From Acanthopleura granulata (taxonomy: Eukaryota > Mollusca > Polyplacophora > Chitonida > Chitonidae): a stretch of DNA of 64,000 bases. Below the pieces are notes generated by a model, which was not told the DNA's origin, ran no database searches, and saw only the letters and a program-made list of their open reading frames with translations. The stretch covers positions 21,466,265 through 21,530,264 of the forward strand of contig JABBOT010000002.1 of the NCBI GenBank assembly GCA_016165875.1, read 5' to 3'. The translations under genes and the position numbers were made by a program. Each line of letters opens with the position of its first letter. Within the stretch, counting starts at the first letter, position 1. Below, piece by piece: positions 23,681 to 35,940 of this stretch.

Positions 23681-25044
23681 TAAAAACGACCACATGCCTA
23701 CCTTTCACGCAAGAATATTTCCAAGAAAATGTATTGAAACACATTGTCTCGTTATATATCTTTCCTGAAAAAGTCAGCGAAAATAATCTTTGTTTTAACA
23801 ATGTTCATTACGTGACACCAGGTATGTAATCTTTAGTTGCCTGAGGTTCATTTCTGCCCCCCACAACTACGGATCCATTTTAATATAGGAAATAAGTCAT
23901 GCGCAGTCATTTACAGTTCAGCTCACGAAACATCTTTTTCGTTGATTACTTTCTGATTGATTTCCCAACGTTTAATTGTATTCTAGAAAAAAAAATACAG
24001 CGTGGGTTCCGACAGCTTCAATCTGATTTCTACATTATCGAAATGTATACCCCTTTTTTGTGTAACGCGCACATTTTGCACTCACAGCACGTTTCTGTAG
24101 TTTTCGTGACTCTTATTTAGCATAACAATAGACGCTCTGAGTTGGGGGGAGGGGGTAAGAGAAACCTCTTTACATCAAACCAAAATGCTCTTCCCATTTG
24201 TGACGTGCAGTGTCGGGTGAAATCACTATCCAATCAGTTGAAAACGTTTACTGTTGCCATTAGCCATTTGCTTCAGTGTTGTGCAGGGGGAAGAAAGCAA
24301 AATCTCAGTTGTTATCAGTATGAAATATACAAGTGTTGACAGAATACGTATACTGCATATTGTGGAAGTGAATAATGGATGCTTCATCGGATGGGTCATT
24401 CAGGATTGTCACTGGTAAAATGTTCAAGCGTTTTAAACCTCTGAATTATTCACACATAGTTTAACAAACTGACTGACACAACTAAGTTATTGATCACTGT
24501 ACAATAGAATAGTACTCGTCGATACCTTTTGATGATGAAAGCCTATTGATGATCCAATGATTTTATAGCAGAAGTGTTTATTTATGCACTATCCATAGTT
24601 CCATATAATGAATGGGGGATGAGGGTTCAACGCCACACTTTCTAGCACTATTTTAGCCATGTAGTAACCAGCACATGTGAGAATCATGAAAAGCTTGTCT
24701 TTTGATATGAACGACGAAAGGGGTCAAAAATCGACATTGGTATACCAACCGGCAACGAAATCGGGCGCTCTTTTCGCAAGACCAGTTTCCAAAAACGACA
24801 AATAACACAAACCACGAAAGAGCTGAAAAAAGAACTAGGTAAAACATAAAAAATAGTAGGAATTCATGCTAAAAGAAGTAGTCAACTTTTTCCAATGTTG
24901 ACGAAAAGACGCAACGAATGTTCTATGCGTATGGATAAAATCAGTATCCAAATCGTGCACCATTTTGGTAGGCACAATTATGAAGCACATTTATGAGTCC
25001 CAGGGATTTTGGACACTCCGTCCTGTAAGGGTAACATTATCAAC

Positions 25045-25575
25045 GAGGAAGATGACAAACAAATGGCTTGTTCAACTTACAGACAACGATAGGCCTTACA
25101 CAAGATCAAATATAGAAGAACGAAAACGCCTGAATAAGTTCAATATATATGTTTGAACAAAATAGACAAATAGTACAACTGACAATAATATACAACACAA
25201 TACAGGTAATTACAAAACTATATAGTTTCTTACTGATGATAGTGTCAAAATCCGTATGGAATGTTGCGGCTTCCACAGGAGAGTCAGTCCACGTAAAGAC
25301 AGAATCCACAGCTCTTGGGATTTCTCGAATGGAAGGATGACAGTCCTGTAAGTGACGGGTACAGCACGCCGGTGATATCCAATTGCCCGTGAAGGTGTAA
25401 CTTCTCAGGGCGGACGGGTTGACAGTAGCGTTCGTGATGCCGAGCTGGCGATGGGTGTTTCAGTCCTACGAAATATACACAAGGTCACTTTCAGGGTAAA
25501 CTGGGATGAAATGTACGTTATCGCAAAAGTGACAACGAGCGATAAAAGCTCCATAAGAACGTCGCAAACAAGTGA
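25045..25575 (-). pseudogene. Second copy of the exon-like dispersed repeat
   Basis: Partner of the 10-kb copy. Minus-strand reading from about 25527 gives VHFIPVYPESDLVYIS, then TAG-GAC-TGA. After that a frame of about 118 codons stays open to 25106, with NTHR, VNPS, GNWISPACC, a stretch with VDSVFTWTD and then a hydrophobic segment (YSFVITCIVLYIIVSCTI) like a membrane anchor. A possible acceptor (cacttacag) and donor (TCA|GTAAGA) bound 25346-25237 within it. The family is not recognised. It may be a dead gene piece, an exon of an unrecognised gene with miscalled borders, or an unusual mobile element. Confidence 0.4.
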
Positions 25576-25579
25576 CGAG

Positions 25580-28500
25580 ACACAAGCTCACAAAGTGCTT
25601 CGTATGAAAAATGGAGTATAAAATGACAAATGTCGAATGGCACGAAAACCAAGCTCCAACGATATTCCAGCAAAATCCTCAAATAGACGTAAATATGACT
25701 GCCCTTACGTGGACTTCAGTAAAAGACTGCGAGCTTTACAACTTTATATTTATAGACTAACGTACAGAAAATTCTGGATTGTTTGATGGTCTTATTAATT
25801 CCTTGACACAAAAATGTCCACTGAAAGGCCTAGCGGTTTTCTTCACCTATCACTTACAGCTGACAGAAGAAATGAAACACCAGCACCAACAACGACAACA
25901 GGTACGCCTGTCTCCGAGGGCTTGTTGACTTTTCCCCTGTTAGGAGAGTTTTGAGGTCGAACTCTTTTGTCACTAAAGGTGAAAAGGGCCTACTGTACCA
26001 CGCGAACTCTTTTGTTCTTACCCGGTAGTACGTCACGCCTTTAGGTGTGTGTATGCTCACAAGACACTTAGGTAGTGCAGAAAACCTACTGCGTCAGAGC
26101 TGGAAACAAACCGTTTTTACTGGGATTTGGACCCTTCTGTGTAACCCGTCAGTCTCCCATAACATTTACCATAACGTGGGCGTCTGTGAAAGAGTCTTTT
26201 AAAAGTTATTTAGGATAGACGTGCGATGAAGAAAATTGAGGAGCGGAACGTTTGCTACGGCAACTTCAGATGTTGCTGAAGGAAAGATGTAGCATGTGTG
26301 CCTCTGGAATATGACGAGACAGCTGATCGGTTAATGAATGTCAAAAAATGTACATGAAGCCTAACAGCTTTGAAAACCTACATGATAGAATAGGACTTTT
26401 ATTTCATTTCTGGTAACAGAAGAGCTGAAACTCGAAACTCCCCTATTGCTGAAAATGGACATTCCTGTGTGCCGTCTGCAAAGGGCCCGCGACACCACGC
26501 ACCAGTATTGCTTGGTTTTGTTGCTTGAATCAGTTAGATGGGCAGAATCCACCTACAAGTTTTTTGTATGAATTTTTTTTTTCAGATGCCAGAAGAAATG
26601 TTGTAGTGCCTGAGTGATTTCACAAATTTTACGAACACTGTTAACGTAACTTGTACATACTCATGCCCTGGAAACCGGTGTCAGGGGTAACCCACTGGCC
26701 TTTGGCGGTGGCAGACTCTCCCTCGTGTGACGTGTGTTATGTTGATGGAAGCTAAGATATCTTAGTAAACGTCATGTAACACCACACGACAGAATACAAC
26801 CAACCACTTATTGCTACCGAAACTTTGAATGCCTGTGGAATCTCTGTCTACGCTGATGTTGATGATTTAAATAAGCTAAGACTTCGTTACACTTTTAGAG
26901 CTAAGTAAATTCATTGCTCGATTTGTTTAACCCAGGACTCCCATGTAGAACCAAATCTAATGCTCCTGTTGACATGATAACAATTCAAATAAATTTGCAT
27001 TATTTGTAGTTTTAACTGATTTAAAACTACCATATACTTATATATATACAATAAATGTGGTGTTGAAGCAGGATTAGAGGTTGGGTAGAAAACGATATCC
27101 GGACTGGGAATTGGCACGTGTACATACACACTTCGATATATATTTTTAATTTTTTTCGATTATTTCCTTTGATTTAAACCTGAAAATGTACAGAACAGAT
27201 TTTTGTCGAATTACTATTCTAAAGGCATCACTGATGAAGCTGGTAATAAGCCTTTGATCATGTTAACTGTCCCAGATTTGCCTCCCTCAACACGGAGTGA
27301 ACACGGACAGCTATCCCATTACACTGATTGCTAGCGTCAAACACCGGGTTATTCAATAATCCGGTCTAGACGCTCATTACACAGTGCCCGGGAAGTGATG
27401 GAAGGTCAATCCGACGAACAATTAGTACAAGGCTTGAATACCATACATGTAACACCTTGTATTTCAAAAACAAGTCATTAGCTAATGACAGTGACAAAAG
27501 CAATTCCAAAACAATGCAAACGGCGTGTCGTAGTGTGGCAAGGACAAGGACGTAAAAGTCTGGGAATTTAGGCCCCAACGGACCACGTGAAAAATTGTCA
27601 GGAGGCATGCAAAGACTCGGTACAAAACACAGTCAACAATAAAATAAAATAAATGATTTACCTATTTGTTTTGCGGTAACCCCTCATTAGAAACCAAAGT
27701 AAATGATGCAGATCGTTGTAAATAATAGTGTGCAGTCCGGATGCAAACCATAGAGATATATGTTTTCCTGAAATTTAGAGGTCAGCGCGATTGTACAGTT
27801 CATAACGTAATGATAGATATTGGTATTGACATTTCCCAGAACTTAAGACCTCAGTGCGATTGTTTTGTCCAGAAAGAGTGGTAAAGAGACAGGCATTTCT
27901 CTGAAGTTCACAACCCAGTACAATTGAACTGTCAGGAAAGAAACAAGGGTTATCGACAGTTAGCTGATGTTTAATGCGCAATTGTACTCTTCGCAAAGAA
28001 GCCATAGCCATGGACAATTCCCTAAAATTCCCTTAAGTCCAACGTGATTGTACTACCCGGAAAGAGGCGATCACTACGCCCTCTAGGTTGCAAGTCATTA
28101 ATAAGTTAACAATGGTCACATCAGCATTCCAGTCCATCAACGCGTCTCATGCACTATTCATACATTAATTACGGCCTGTGTGATATTCTGGAATGAGGCA
28201 CACTTTTAGGCTACTGCGAATGCATGTATCAAGGCAATTGCTACGGCACACCGGAAAACAGTGCAGGTTTCGGCACACCATTCCTGCCAACTTCTTGCTT
28301 AACAAACTTGTTCAGCTATGTACCGCATATATTCTACGGCGATGCATTTGAAATCAACCCCACTCACTTAAAACCGATGTAAGCACACGTTCTTATATCT
28401 AAGCTGTGTGATTTTTTGTACAAGCGTACGATCATGTCAAAATTCCTGAGCTACCCGACCCAGCATTATATACTAGGGCTCTTAACAAGCATGTTACTCA

Positions 28501-29860
28501 GGCAAGGACTCAGTATCACATGTTTATGATTATTTAAATTAAGGGACATGATCAACTAGAGTATTATTGTAAATCATTGTGGTATTTTGCAAATGATCCA
28601 GAAAAGCATAGGATTATGTATCAAGATAAAATGCACTGAGAATAAAACAGTTTTCGATTATATCATATTAAAATGGTTTTGCCAAACCTAGCATAGGGTA
28701 TATACCTAGAAGGACCTTGTACATTGTTATGTCCAAGCTTTCGGCATCATCTTACTACATTTTCAATATAAAAAACATAATAAGAATTATCTTCGTTGTG
28801 CATACTACAGCAGTTTCCATTCCAAAACATCCAGACATGGCTGGAGTTGTTTTCATGTAGAGAGGGGACAACAGAATGGATATTATCCATTGTGATTTAT
28901 TGTAAGGAAGATCACGACGACCCGCCAGGCGTGTGCACAGTTTCCGCGTGGTTCCACATGCACTGAATGCAATGCATTGTATTTGGTGTCGTCAAAATTT
29001 CATCAACCATATTTTATTGGAATTTCCCTGGAATATATATTTATTTTTTATACGGACGAATACTGGCATTATGGCCGGAAGTATAGACCTCTAATGTCTC
29101 AAACCGTTTTTCCTAGATACTGGAGGCCCTTCCTTACTCATTGTAACGTATGGAAAGCGACTATTATAAATCTCTGAAACATGTAAATGTTTCAGATACA
29201 CTGCATATTAACAAAGACGTGAACATCCTGATTACATGCATGGCCACTACAAATAATTCGACCTGTTCCAATCCAGTCTGCTGCCTAGTCTAGCCATAAC
29301 GTCTGCTGTGCTCGACCTTTACCGAAGAAAAATGATGTATCTTACACACAAAATCAATAGAAACCTCATGAGAAACACTCATTGTGAGTAAATTGGTCAG
29401 TCTCTGCAGTTGGATAACTTTTAAGACTTTTAGTTCAGTAAGTCTGTGCCGCAGTAAAATCGATGGAGTGCGGCTTTCCTTGAAACCGAGAGTTGTGTTT
29501 ACTTAAAAAATTAATGAATGGATATTCAATGAAAAAATGTAAGAAAACCCCTCTTTTAAGAGCTTTTTTCACATTGCAGTTGCCAGTTTAGGAGCAACTT
29601 CAAATACTGACATACACTAAGAGTGAAATAAATATAAGAACCATAATTTGTTTGGTTACCGTAATTTTATTTTGCCCTTAACATCTTTTTAGGTTATTGA
29701 AATGGTAATAGACTAACATTCTTATAGACAGACCTTCTTAGACACGGAATTTAATCCAACCCAAGTCTCAGATTTTAATATCACGCACTCATATACCCTA
29801 ATCTCAGCGACAACAAGTAGAATTCAGGTCAAAATTAATCTGGATTAAAGTGCATCAGAC
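25580..29860. other. Intergenic, mostly featureless
   Basis: Holds a fragment of the second dispersed repeat family near 26660-26750 ('ggggtaacccactggccttt') and a diverged tandem repeat at 27.78 kb. No supported coding sequence. Confidence 0.45.
27780..28075. repeat. Diverged ~64-bp tandem repeat, five units
   Basis: Anchor phrases are gcgcgattgtac (27785), tgcgattgttttgtc (27854), tacaattgaactgtc (27916), gcgcaattgtactc (27977) and acgtgattgtactac (28041), each followed by 'gaaagar' or 'gcaaagaag'. Spacing is 60-69 bp. Confidence 0.6.
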
Positions 29861-29864
29861 TATT

Positions 29865-30025
29865 ATTCGATTGGTGTTTAAAGCCGTGCTCAAGAATATT
29901 TCACTTATACGGCGGCGGCCAGCACTATGGTGGGAGGAAACCGGGCAGAGCCCCGGAGAACCCCGCTACCATCAGCAGGTTGCTGACAGACCTTTCCACG
30001 TATGGCTGGAGAGGAAACCAGCATC
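29865..30025 (-). mobile_element. SINE, minus orientation, head truncated
   Basis: Shows gattggtgtttaaagccg, 'tcaagaatatttcacttata', 'ggcggcggccagcactatgg' and 'tccacgtatggctggagagg'. The tRNA-derived head is absent. Confidence 0.85.
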
Positions 30026-30737
30026 ACACTGTTATAAAACTATGTTTCCATTAGGCAAAGGAAAGAATCTATAATCTCGGGGCATTCTACCCGGCTCATC
30101 AGCCCTAAGCTCTGCTCTGGGGCTGCTGAAATATTCATATTGCTCTGGTGCGCAGAATCCCAAGTGGAATCATCTACAGGTTTCCATCGCGACTATTTTT
30201 CGAGACGGGTCACGTGCTGTGAAGGAATGGCGGAGAAAGATGTAACATCTCTCATACATATAAAACATGGAACAACTAAGGACATATATTGAATTAGGGA
30301 ATGCATTATTCATTTTGGATGCATGGCAAGAGTCCTTTGGTGCCCTGTTCTTCTAATGCAAAGGGATGTGTTCTTTGCTGACCCAATGTCTCCATGTGTG
30401 AAGACCGGTACACTCATAGACTTACTTCATGTCAAGCATTCAGACAGAATCAAACCTTCTACAAACACCCCTGCTGTGGGATAGGGTTCAATCGTCCAAG
30501 AGCAAAATCTTCCGAGAAAGATGGATACATGTAGTGCTATCGCATATGAACAAAAAGGAGTCCTCCTCGGCGATACTAAGATCTGTGTTCAACCAAAAGA
30601 ACTATCAATGAAAAATATTTAAATAAATCGCTCATTTCACCAGGCCACGGTATCCGCCCTGATACCAGCTTTTGGCCAAATTTAACTGTGTTGGAAGAAT
30701 TGTCTTGGGCAATTTCGCTCTTGAACAATTTGACCTG

Positions 30738-30832
30738 TCAAATTTCCTCCCACCATAATGCTGGCCGCCGTCGTATAAGTGAAATATTTTTGAGTACGGC
30801 GTAAAACACTAATCAAATCAATACATAGTTCT
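30738..30832 (+). mobile_element. SINE 3' end
   Basis: Core and tail only: tcctcccaccataatgctgg, 'ccgccgtcgtataagtgaaa', 'gagtacggcgtaaaacacta' and a short AT tail. Confidence 0.85.
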
Positions 30833-33800
30833 GTGCAGACCCTACCATTACTCGCTAACCCGAAATCATAAAAAATCAACACTATCATCAACACAGAATT
30901 CAATCCCATGAACTCTCGTTTGAGAGTTCTCTTTTCCTTTAACATGTCAAATTAGCTTGTCATTAGTACTCTAATGGTATCAGTGACTCATGTATGACAA
31001 GAAATAAAGGAACATGTGATATACCCGCATTCTGGTTACCCCTTTCGCACCAGGGGCTTCTGAGGGCTTGGTGTGTAGAAAGGACTGTTCTGTTATTGAT
31101 ATTTTGAAGTCAGATGATTAAGTGTACATTATTTACACGAATATTTAAACGATTTTTCATTACCGACCAAACAGACGCTGTGAACATGTGCTAAAGAAAC
31201 TTGGAAATTATGACGCCATTACAATATCTATCTAGCCATTTGTTGTATCGTGAAATCGGCGCACACATTGGATATTTACATATTTAACGACCTCTTAAAT
31301 ATCGTTTTCTATCGAATCGGTAAATCCTGGTAAATCTTACAGTGGGCGGGTTTTGTCTTTAATCCATATCTGCATGTCATAAAAACACTGGTACATTTCA
31401 ATGCATAAACATCAGATTGATATCAAGATATGTATTGAAGCAAAGCCTTAACGCATGGGCATATTTCTCGCGCGGTTATGGCGACGCGTGAAACTTGAAA
31501 AGAAAAATGCGAGACGATTCCACTTTCTCTTGAATTGATGAACTGCCGCTCTTTTTGTTATGTAATTTTTACAGTGCGAGTTTATAATGTTAAGTCCACA
31601 CGGTGCGAAGGGATCATTATCTCTCGCAGTTTTGGATGTTTTCGTGTTGTATTCTCAAGGCTATATTTCTTAAAAGATATCGCTTGAGAAAACGAATAGC
31701 CTTATTCATCTTCCATAAGAACCCAGTCTCACTGGTGACTTTGTAAACCTGCCAAGCGTGCATGAGATTTTGTTCAGACAGGCGTAATTTATCATTCTTT
31801 AAATTGCCTTAACTTAACCATAAAAAAAAAATTGCTCGCCTTAAGTGACATGACCGTCTATACCGCGATCTTGCTGTTCTTCATGCAGAGTCAACGTGTA
31901 ATGATTGACAAGGACGTGCCGTCACCTGGGAGATTAGGCAAAATATAAGGCGAGCGCTTATCTACATTTTATCACGCAATGCTAAATGTTTTTTGTCAAG
32001 TCTAATACTCGGTTATATTCAGAAATATGGGGCTGTGATAGTCTACAGACGATTATTGACTGCGCGGTGAAGGTAGTCATTCAGGTTGTCAGAAACACAT
32101 GGGTATGCTCACCGTTCGATTCCTGAACTTTATGTGATGAAACTGGGGCTTGTTCTACATGTGCGATATCCTGAGGCTACATCTCACCCACTCTTCCTCT
32201 ACTCTCAGCTTATTTATGGGTGTTGTTTTATTACGCTGCTCCTGTCATTCATGTATTTGTGTCCACAACAAGGCCAGGGGTTCTGCACAGCCAATGGAGA
32301 CCGTACGTACGCGCACGAGTGTACGAGTTTGGATATAACTACGCCCTTTGTGGAAAAATCTCAATAATTGGTTGTTCAAATGTGCATTTAAAGGCCCATT
32401 CACACCAAGCCAGCGACCAGTTTACAACCTATCTGCGACCGAAAAATGTTGGCAAAGCGGGCAAATCGTCGGAAGAGCGCGCATTTAGTTTCAGAGGTCG
32501 TTCACCAGAGCAAAATCAGTCACCAGAATGTCGATGGCCATGTTAAAAGCTTCTGACCTGCGATTCAGAATCGTAAGAGGTCCGAGACAGGTCTTATCAC
32601 TCATAGCGTTCCCGTGGTAAGCCACTAACTTTTGAAAACTTACCGATGACCTTTACCACGTGTAAAGTACATGACGATATGCACATCATATTAGTGGCAG
32701 ACAAGTGGTTCTTAAGGAGGAATCACACAAGTTCTGTCAAAGTCTTCTTGCAGGTTTCGCTGTCATTTTGGCACCACGGAATACAGGACCTTGAATTCTG
32801 AGGTACATGTATGGACATCACATCATGGAGAACATTTTGCAGTACCAATCATCTATACAAGCAATCTACAAGAACAGTGAAAACATTTATTTATTTAATA
32901 TTTGATTAATGTTTTACGCCATACTTAAGAATATTTCACATATTCAACGACGGCCAGTTATAAGATGTTCAACATACAAAAGAAACACTGCTCAACCATA
33001 AGCGATATTGGTTTGTAAACGAGCTGAGGTTGGTTTAATTATGCGATTTGAAAAAGGGTCACTTTCCACCACATTGCTGTTGCCTAGAGAGCCGCAAAAT
33101 GATACGGGTGGTAGCTTTTTTTTCACGATGTTGGAGCTGTTTCATGTTACTCATATCTAATACACAATCATCCAAGAACTATTTCAAATATATTTTCAGT
33201 GCTGTTCGAGCTTGTGGTATTGTGTAAACAGTCTTCCAATGATCGCTTAAAGTGCAATTTACTGCTTTTCGAACTGAGGACCTGAAGACAGCTCTGTGGT
33301 CACAAAAGATGTCTTGAGCATGTATAGCTATGTTGTCGCTTCACCTGTACTGTTCGATTATTTTGGAGAAATTCCCTCCATGAAGTGATCTTCATAACCA
33401 GCAAATTTCAAGGGACTGGTGAAGTCCCTGGGTTTAAAAATGACAATTGAAACCGTGGGAGCACCTTCAGTTTGGAAGAAAATGCCAAAATCTATTGCAT
33501 TGCGCAACGACAAGCGTCATCGACTGCTTATTGTCACAATAGTAAACTGTGAGCCATGTGGATAATCCTGGAGGGCCACTGACTAGGAAGCCGTAGCCTT
33601 TAGTTACGAATCTTAACAGTGAATCTCCATACCTATAAGTTTCCTGTGTGATTTGAAACCGCAGACTGACAGGCAAATAGGTCAAATTAGACGCTATCAA
33701 CCGACAGAACTCGCGAGCGGGTCAAACTAACTTTCCATTACTTACTGAAGCAGACAAACGGAATAGTCCCTGTTATAAAATGCGTCTGCTTCCGTGAAAT

Positions 33801-34480
33801 CTTGTCTGTTATCGAAGATTCGCAAGCAACTTGTGTTGTCAGAGTTGTCTCCCTTCGGCAATCTCGATGAAAAGAACATTAAATGTTTTCTTCATCACGG
33901 AGTCGTTATTTCTTTATTTAATTGTTGCTTAACATCATATTAAGTCTTTTGTGTTTCATTTATATCATGTTGGTTAGTGTCGTGGCTGTAGAAAATCAGA
34001 GTGCCCGGCGTAAACAACCGATCTTTAGCAAGTTACTATCGAACTGTGTTACCAAAGCTCGATAAGCAATGTATCATAGAGTTGCTTCGATCTCATGTCT
34101 AATAAATTGAACTAAACCCGGTTAGTGGCTCTCTAGGTTGCAGGCGCTTAAGTACATTTCATCACCTTTGGGTGGTTTAGTAAGACAAATCCTTTTGTTC
34201 GGCCTGCCATATATTACGTATTTTCAAATAGCCTTCAGCTTTGATAAGTATCGCACCAGAGGTAATATTATTGCTCACGTACAGACTGGGACAAGTTTTA
34301 TCGAAAAACTCGACTGGGATATTTCTTTATATTTCACTTTTCTAGTCTTTGCACAAATTGTCGGCTCCATTGCGTAAACAAATTCTCTTAATACTGAACA
34401 CCTACATGTCAAAGTAATACATTGTTGGGTGTTGCGATATTTTAAGTACATGTCAGGAAATAAACACAAATACTTTCAGA
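30833..34480. other. Intergenic with repeat fragments
   Basis: Contains a 3' SINE fragment (32.9 kb), phrases of the second repeat family (about 32600-32680 and 33910-34060), and at 32380-32540 a block (ggcccattcacaccaagcc...gcgacc) of the kind seen at transposon ends. Its mate end was not found. Overlapping open frames at 32.1-32.5 kb are unsupported. Confidence 0.4.
32886..32960 (-). mobile_element. SINE 3' fragment
   Basis: Shows atttatttatttaatatttg, 'taatgttttacgccatactt', 'aagaatatttcacatattca' and 'acgacggccag', then homology ends. Confidence 0.7.
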
Positions 34481-34483
34481 TAT

Positions 34484-34790
34484 GATTGCCGGGGTCGGGA
34501 TATCCGGGATCAAAACCGCGTCGGGTCATACCAAAGACTTTAAAAATGGTACTTGTTTCTGCTTCGCTTGGCGCTCATTACCGAGATGTTAGAACAAGGA
34601 AAAAGGACTGGTCTCATTATAACGTGACTTGGTGGGGTGTGGTGTCTGGTGTCTTCGGCATGATGCTCCAGTAGCGGCAGTACTTTGGCGGCATGGATTC
34701 GCCATGCCACAAGAAAACATATGGCTGAAAGCTTGTTGAGTTGAGTTAAACCCAAGCATACACACACACATGCATACATATGCTCGCTTT
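34484..34790. mobile_element. Probable SINE/MITE-type element of another family
   Basis: The block with 'gccggggtcgggatatccgg', 'attaccgagatgttagaaca', 'ggtgtctggtgtcttcggca', 'ggattcgccatgccacaaga' and a (ca)n-like tail resembles a dispersed element I recall from mollusc sequences. No second copy exists in this window, so support is weak. Confidence 0.35.
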
Positions 34791-35711
34791 ATTCTTGAAA
34801 GACAAGTGGTCAACGAAGTTCATCGTTATACTGCGCAAAGGTGGACCTCTTTTTGTCACCTAGGACCCAAAAAATTGTTTCATAATCTTAACTGATGTAA
34901 TGTGGCATGTAACTTCAACAATTAATAAATTTCTTTCCATTCAAAACTGTTTTGGGTTTAATGGTTCATTAATGCAATGACTTCAACACCACCTTATTCT
35001 TATCTGTCAAACGAAACGTAGGTTAAGCACAATACAACAACAGCGAAAAGTATTGTCAGGTGTACTAAACTCGTACAATTCAGAAATTGTGAAAGAAATA
35101 TTAGACGTGTACATTTCAGTGTCGGAGGGGAGAGAACTCTGACAGGCAAATTGAATTTAAAATCTGTAGCGGTTTAGCGCCTCCTGGCACATCATCATGG
35201 ACCCACGAAGCTTATTCTTAGATTAACAAAAATATTTATTCAGATCTGTATCTGTCTTATGTGAGGAATTTATCGACTCAAGTTTATATCCAGGCCGGTG
35301 AGTAATGAGTGGCACATTCTTGGACTGGATGAAAAATGGACATTAAAGATAGTAGCCTATAGAAAGACTCTTGTATCTATTCTTCTGATTAGCTTTATTT
35401 GTGAAATAGTTTCTCTATAGATCCAGAGCACTCAGGTCAAAATGAGATCGGAATTACCATGTCTGTCCCAGAGTTGTTTAGTATAAGGGTATTTTCGATT
35501 TCCAATACACCGGAATATATTGCACATTACCTGTCTGACATAAGACAGGCAGTGCTTATTTCTTAGGGCAAATAATTTAATAGAAAAGATATTACTGACT
35601 AATATCGATCTGATAAAGGCTCCAACTGTGACCCCGGCGGGCAATGGCCTCATCAGTGGGGCGGGAAAAAAAGACTTGTGCCACGAGCTGTTTCATTATT
35701 AGGAAGACGTA
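34791..35711. other. No recognised feature
   Basis: AT-rich sequence without convincing open frames or repeats. Confidence 0.4.
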
Positions 35712-35931
35712 TCACATTGCATACATGAAAGTAAAATCGAGTTCTGTTTCGATTACCATATTAACACGAAGGAAGCCACATCTTGGGCTTTGCCAGGCCT
35801 TGAAGAGCTGAAGTACGCCAGAGGCGTCTAGGAAGATCCCGTTAAGACTGTGATCAGTACCATCGCTATGATATACGTGGATGATCAGCTCATCCGTCAT
35901 AGCCATCCATGGGTTAAATGTATCTTCTTAT
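35712..35931 (-). CDS. Candidate exon of an unrecognised gene
   Basis: A minus-strand frame of about 70 codons reads like a soluble protein: TDELIIHVYHSDGTDHSLNG, then IFLDASGVLQLFKAW and GFLRVNMVIETELDF, ending in TGA at 35712. A possible acceptor (cttgtataag) lies just upstream, and a GTATGC donor lies 17 nt before the stop. It sits directly beside the 880-bp tandem duplication and has no second copy. I do not recognise the family. The balanced composition and plausible splice sites are the only evidence, so it may be an exon or chance. Confidence 0.35.
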
Positions 35932-35940
35932 ACAAGTTGT

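Larger units (their letters stand above)
21500..25040. other. Upstream flank of the CACNG-like gene, no gene seen
   Basis: Apart from a possible TATA motif near the gene start, a SINE-like phrase at 23.27 kb and a diverged SINE at 23.5 kb, I find no supported feature. Open frames here are short and lack splice context. Confidence 0.5.

Noticed and set aside
23392..23695. P-loop-like GSGKST motif on the minus strand, as in an ABC transporter Walker A
   Set aside because: It is the reverse translation of a diverged SINE core (23515-23680); no other NTPase motif is near.
29850..30074. 74-codon plus-strand frame
   Set aside because: Translation of a minus-orientation SINE.
32086..32546. Three overlapping plus-strand frames, partly hydrophobic
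   Set aside because: No frame has splice support or a recognised domain; the right end is transposon-like sequence.
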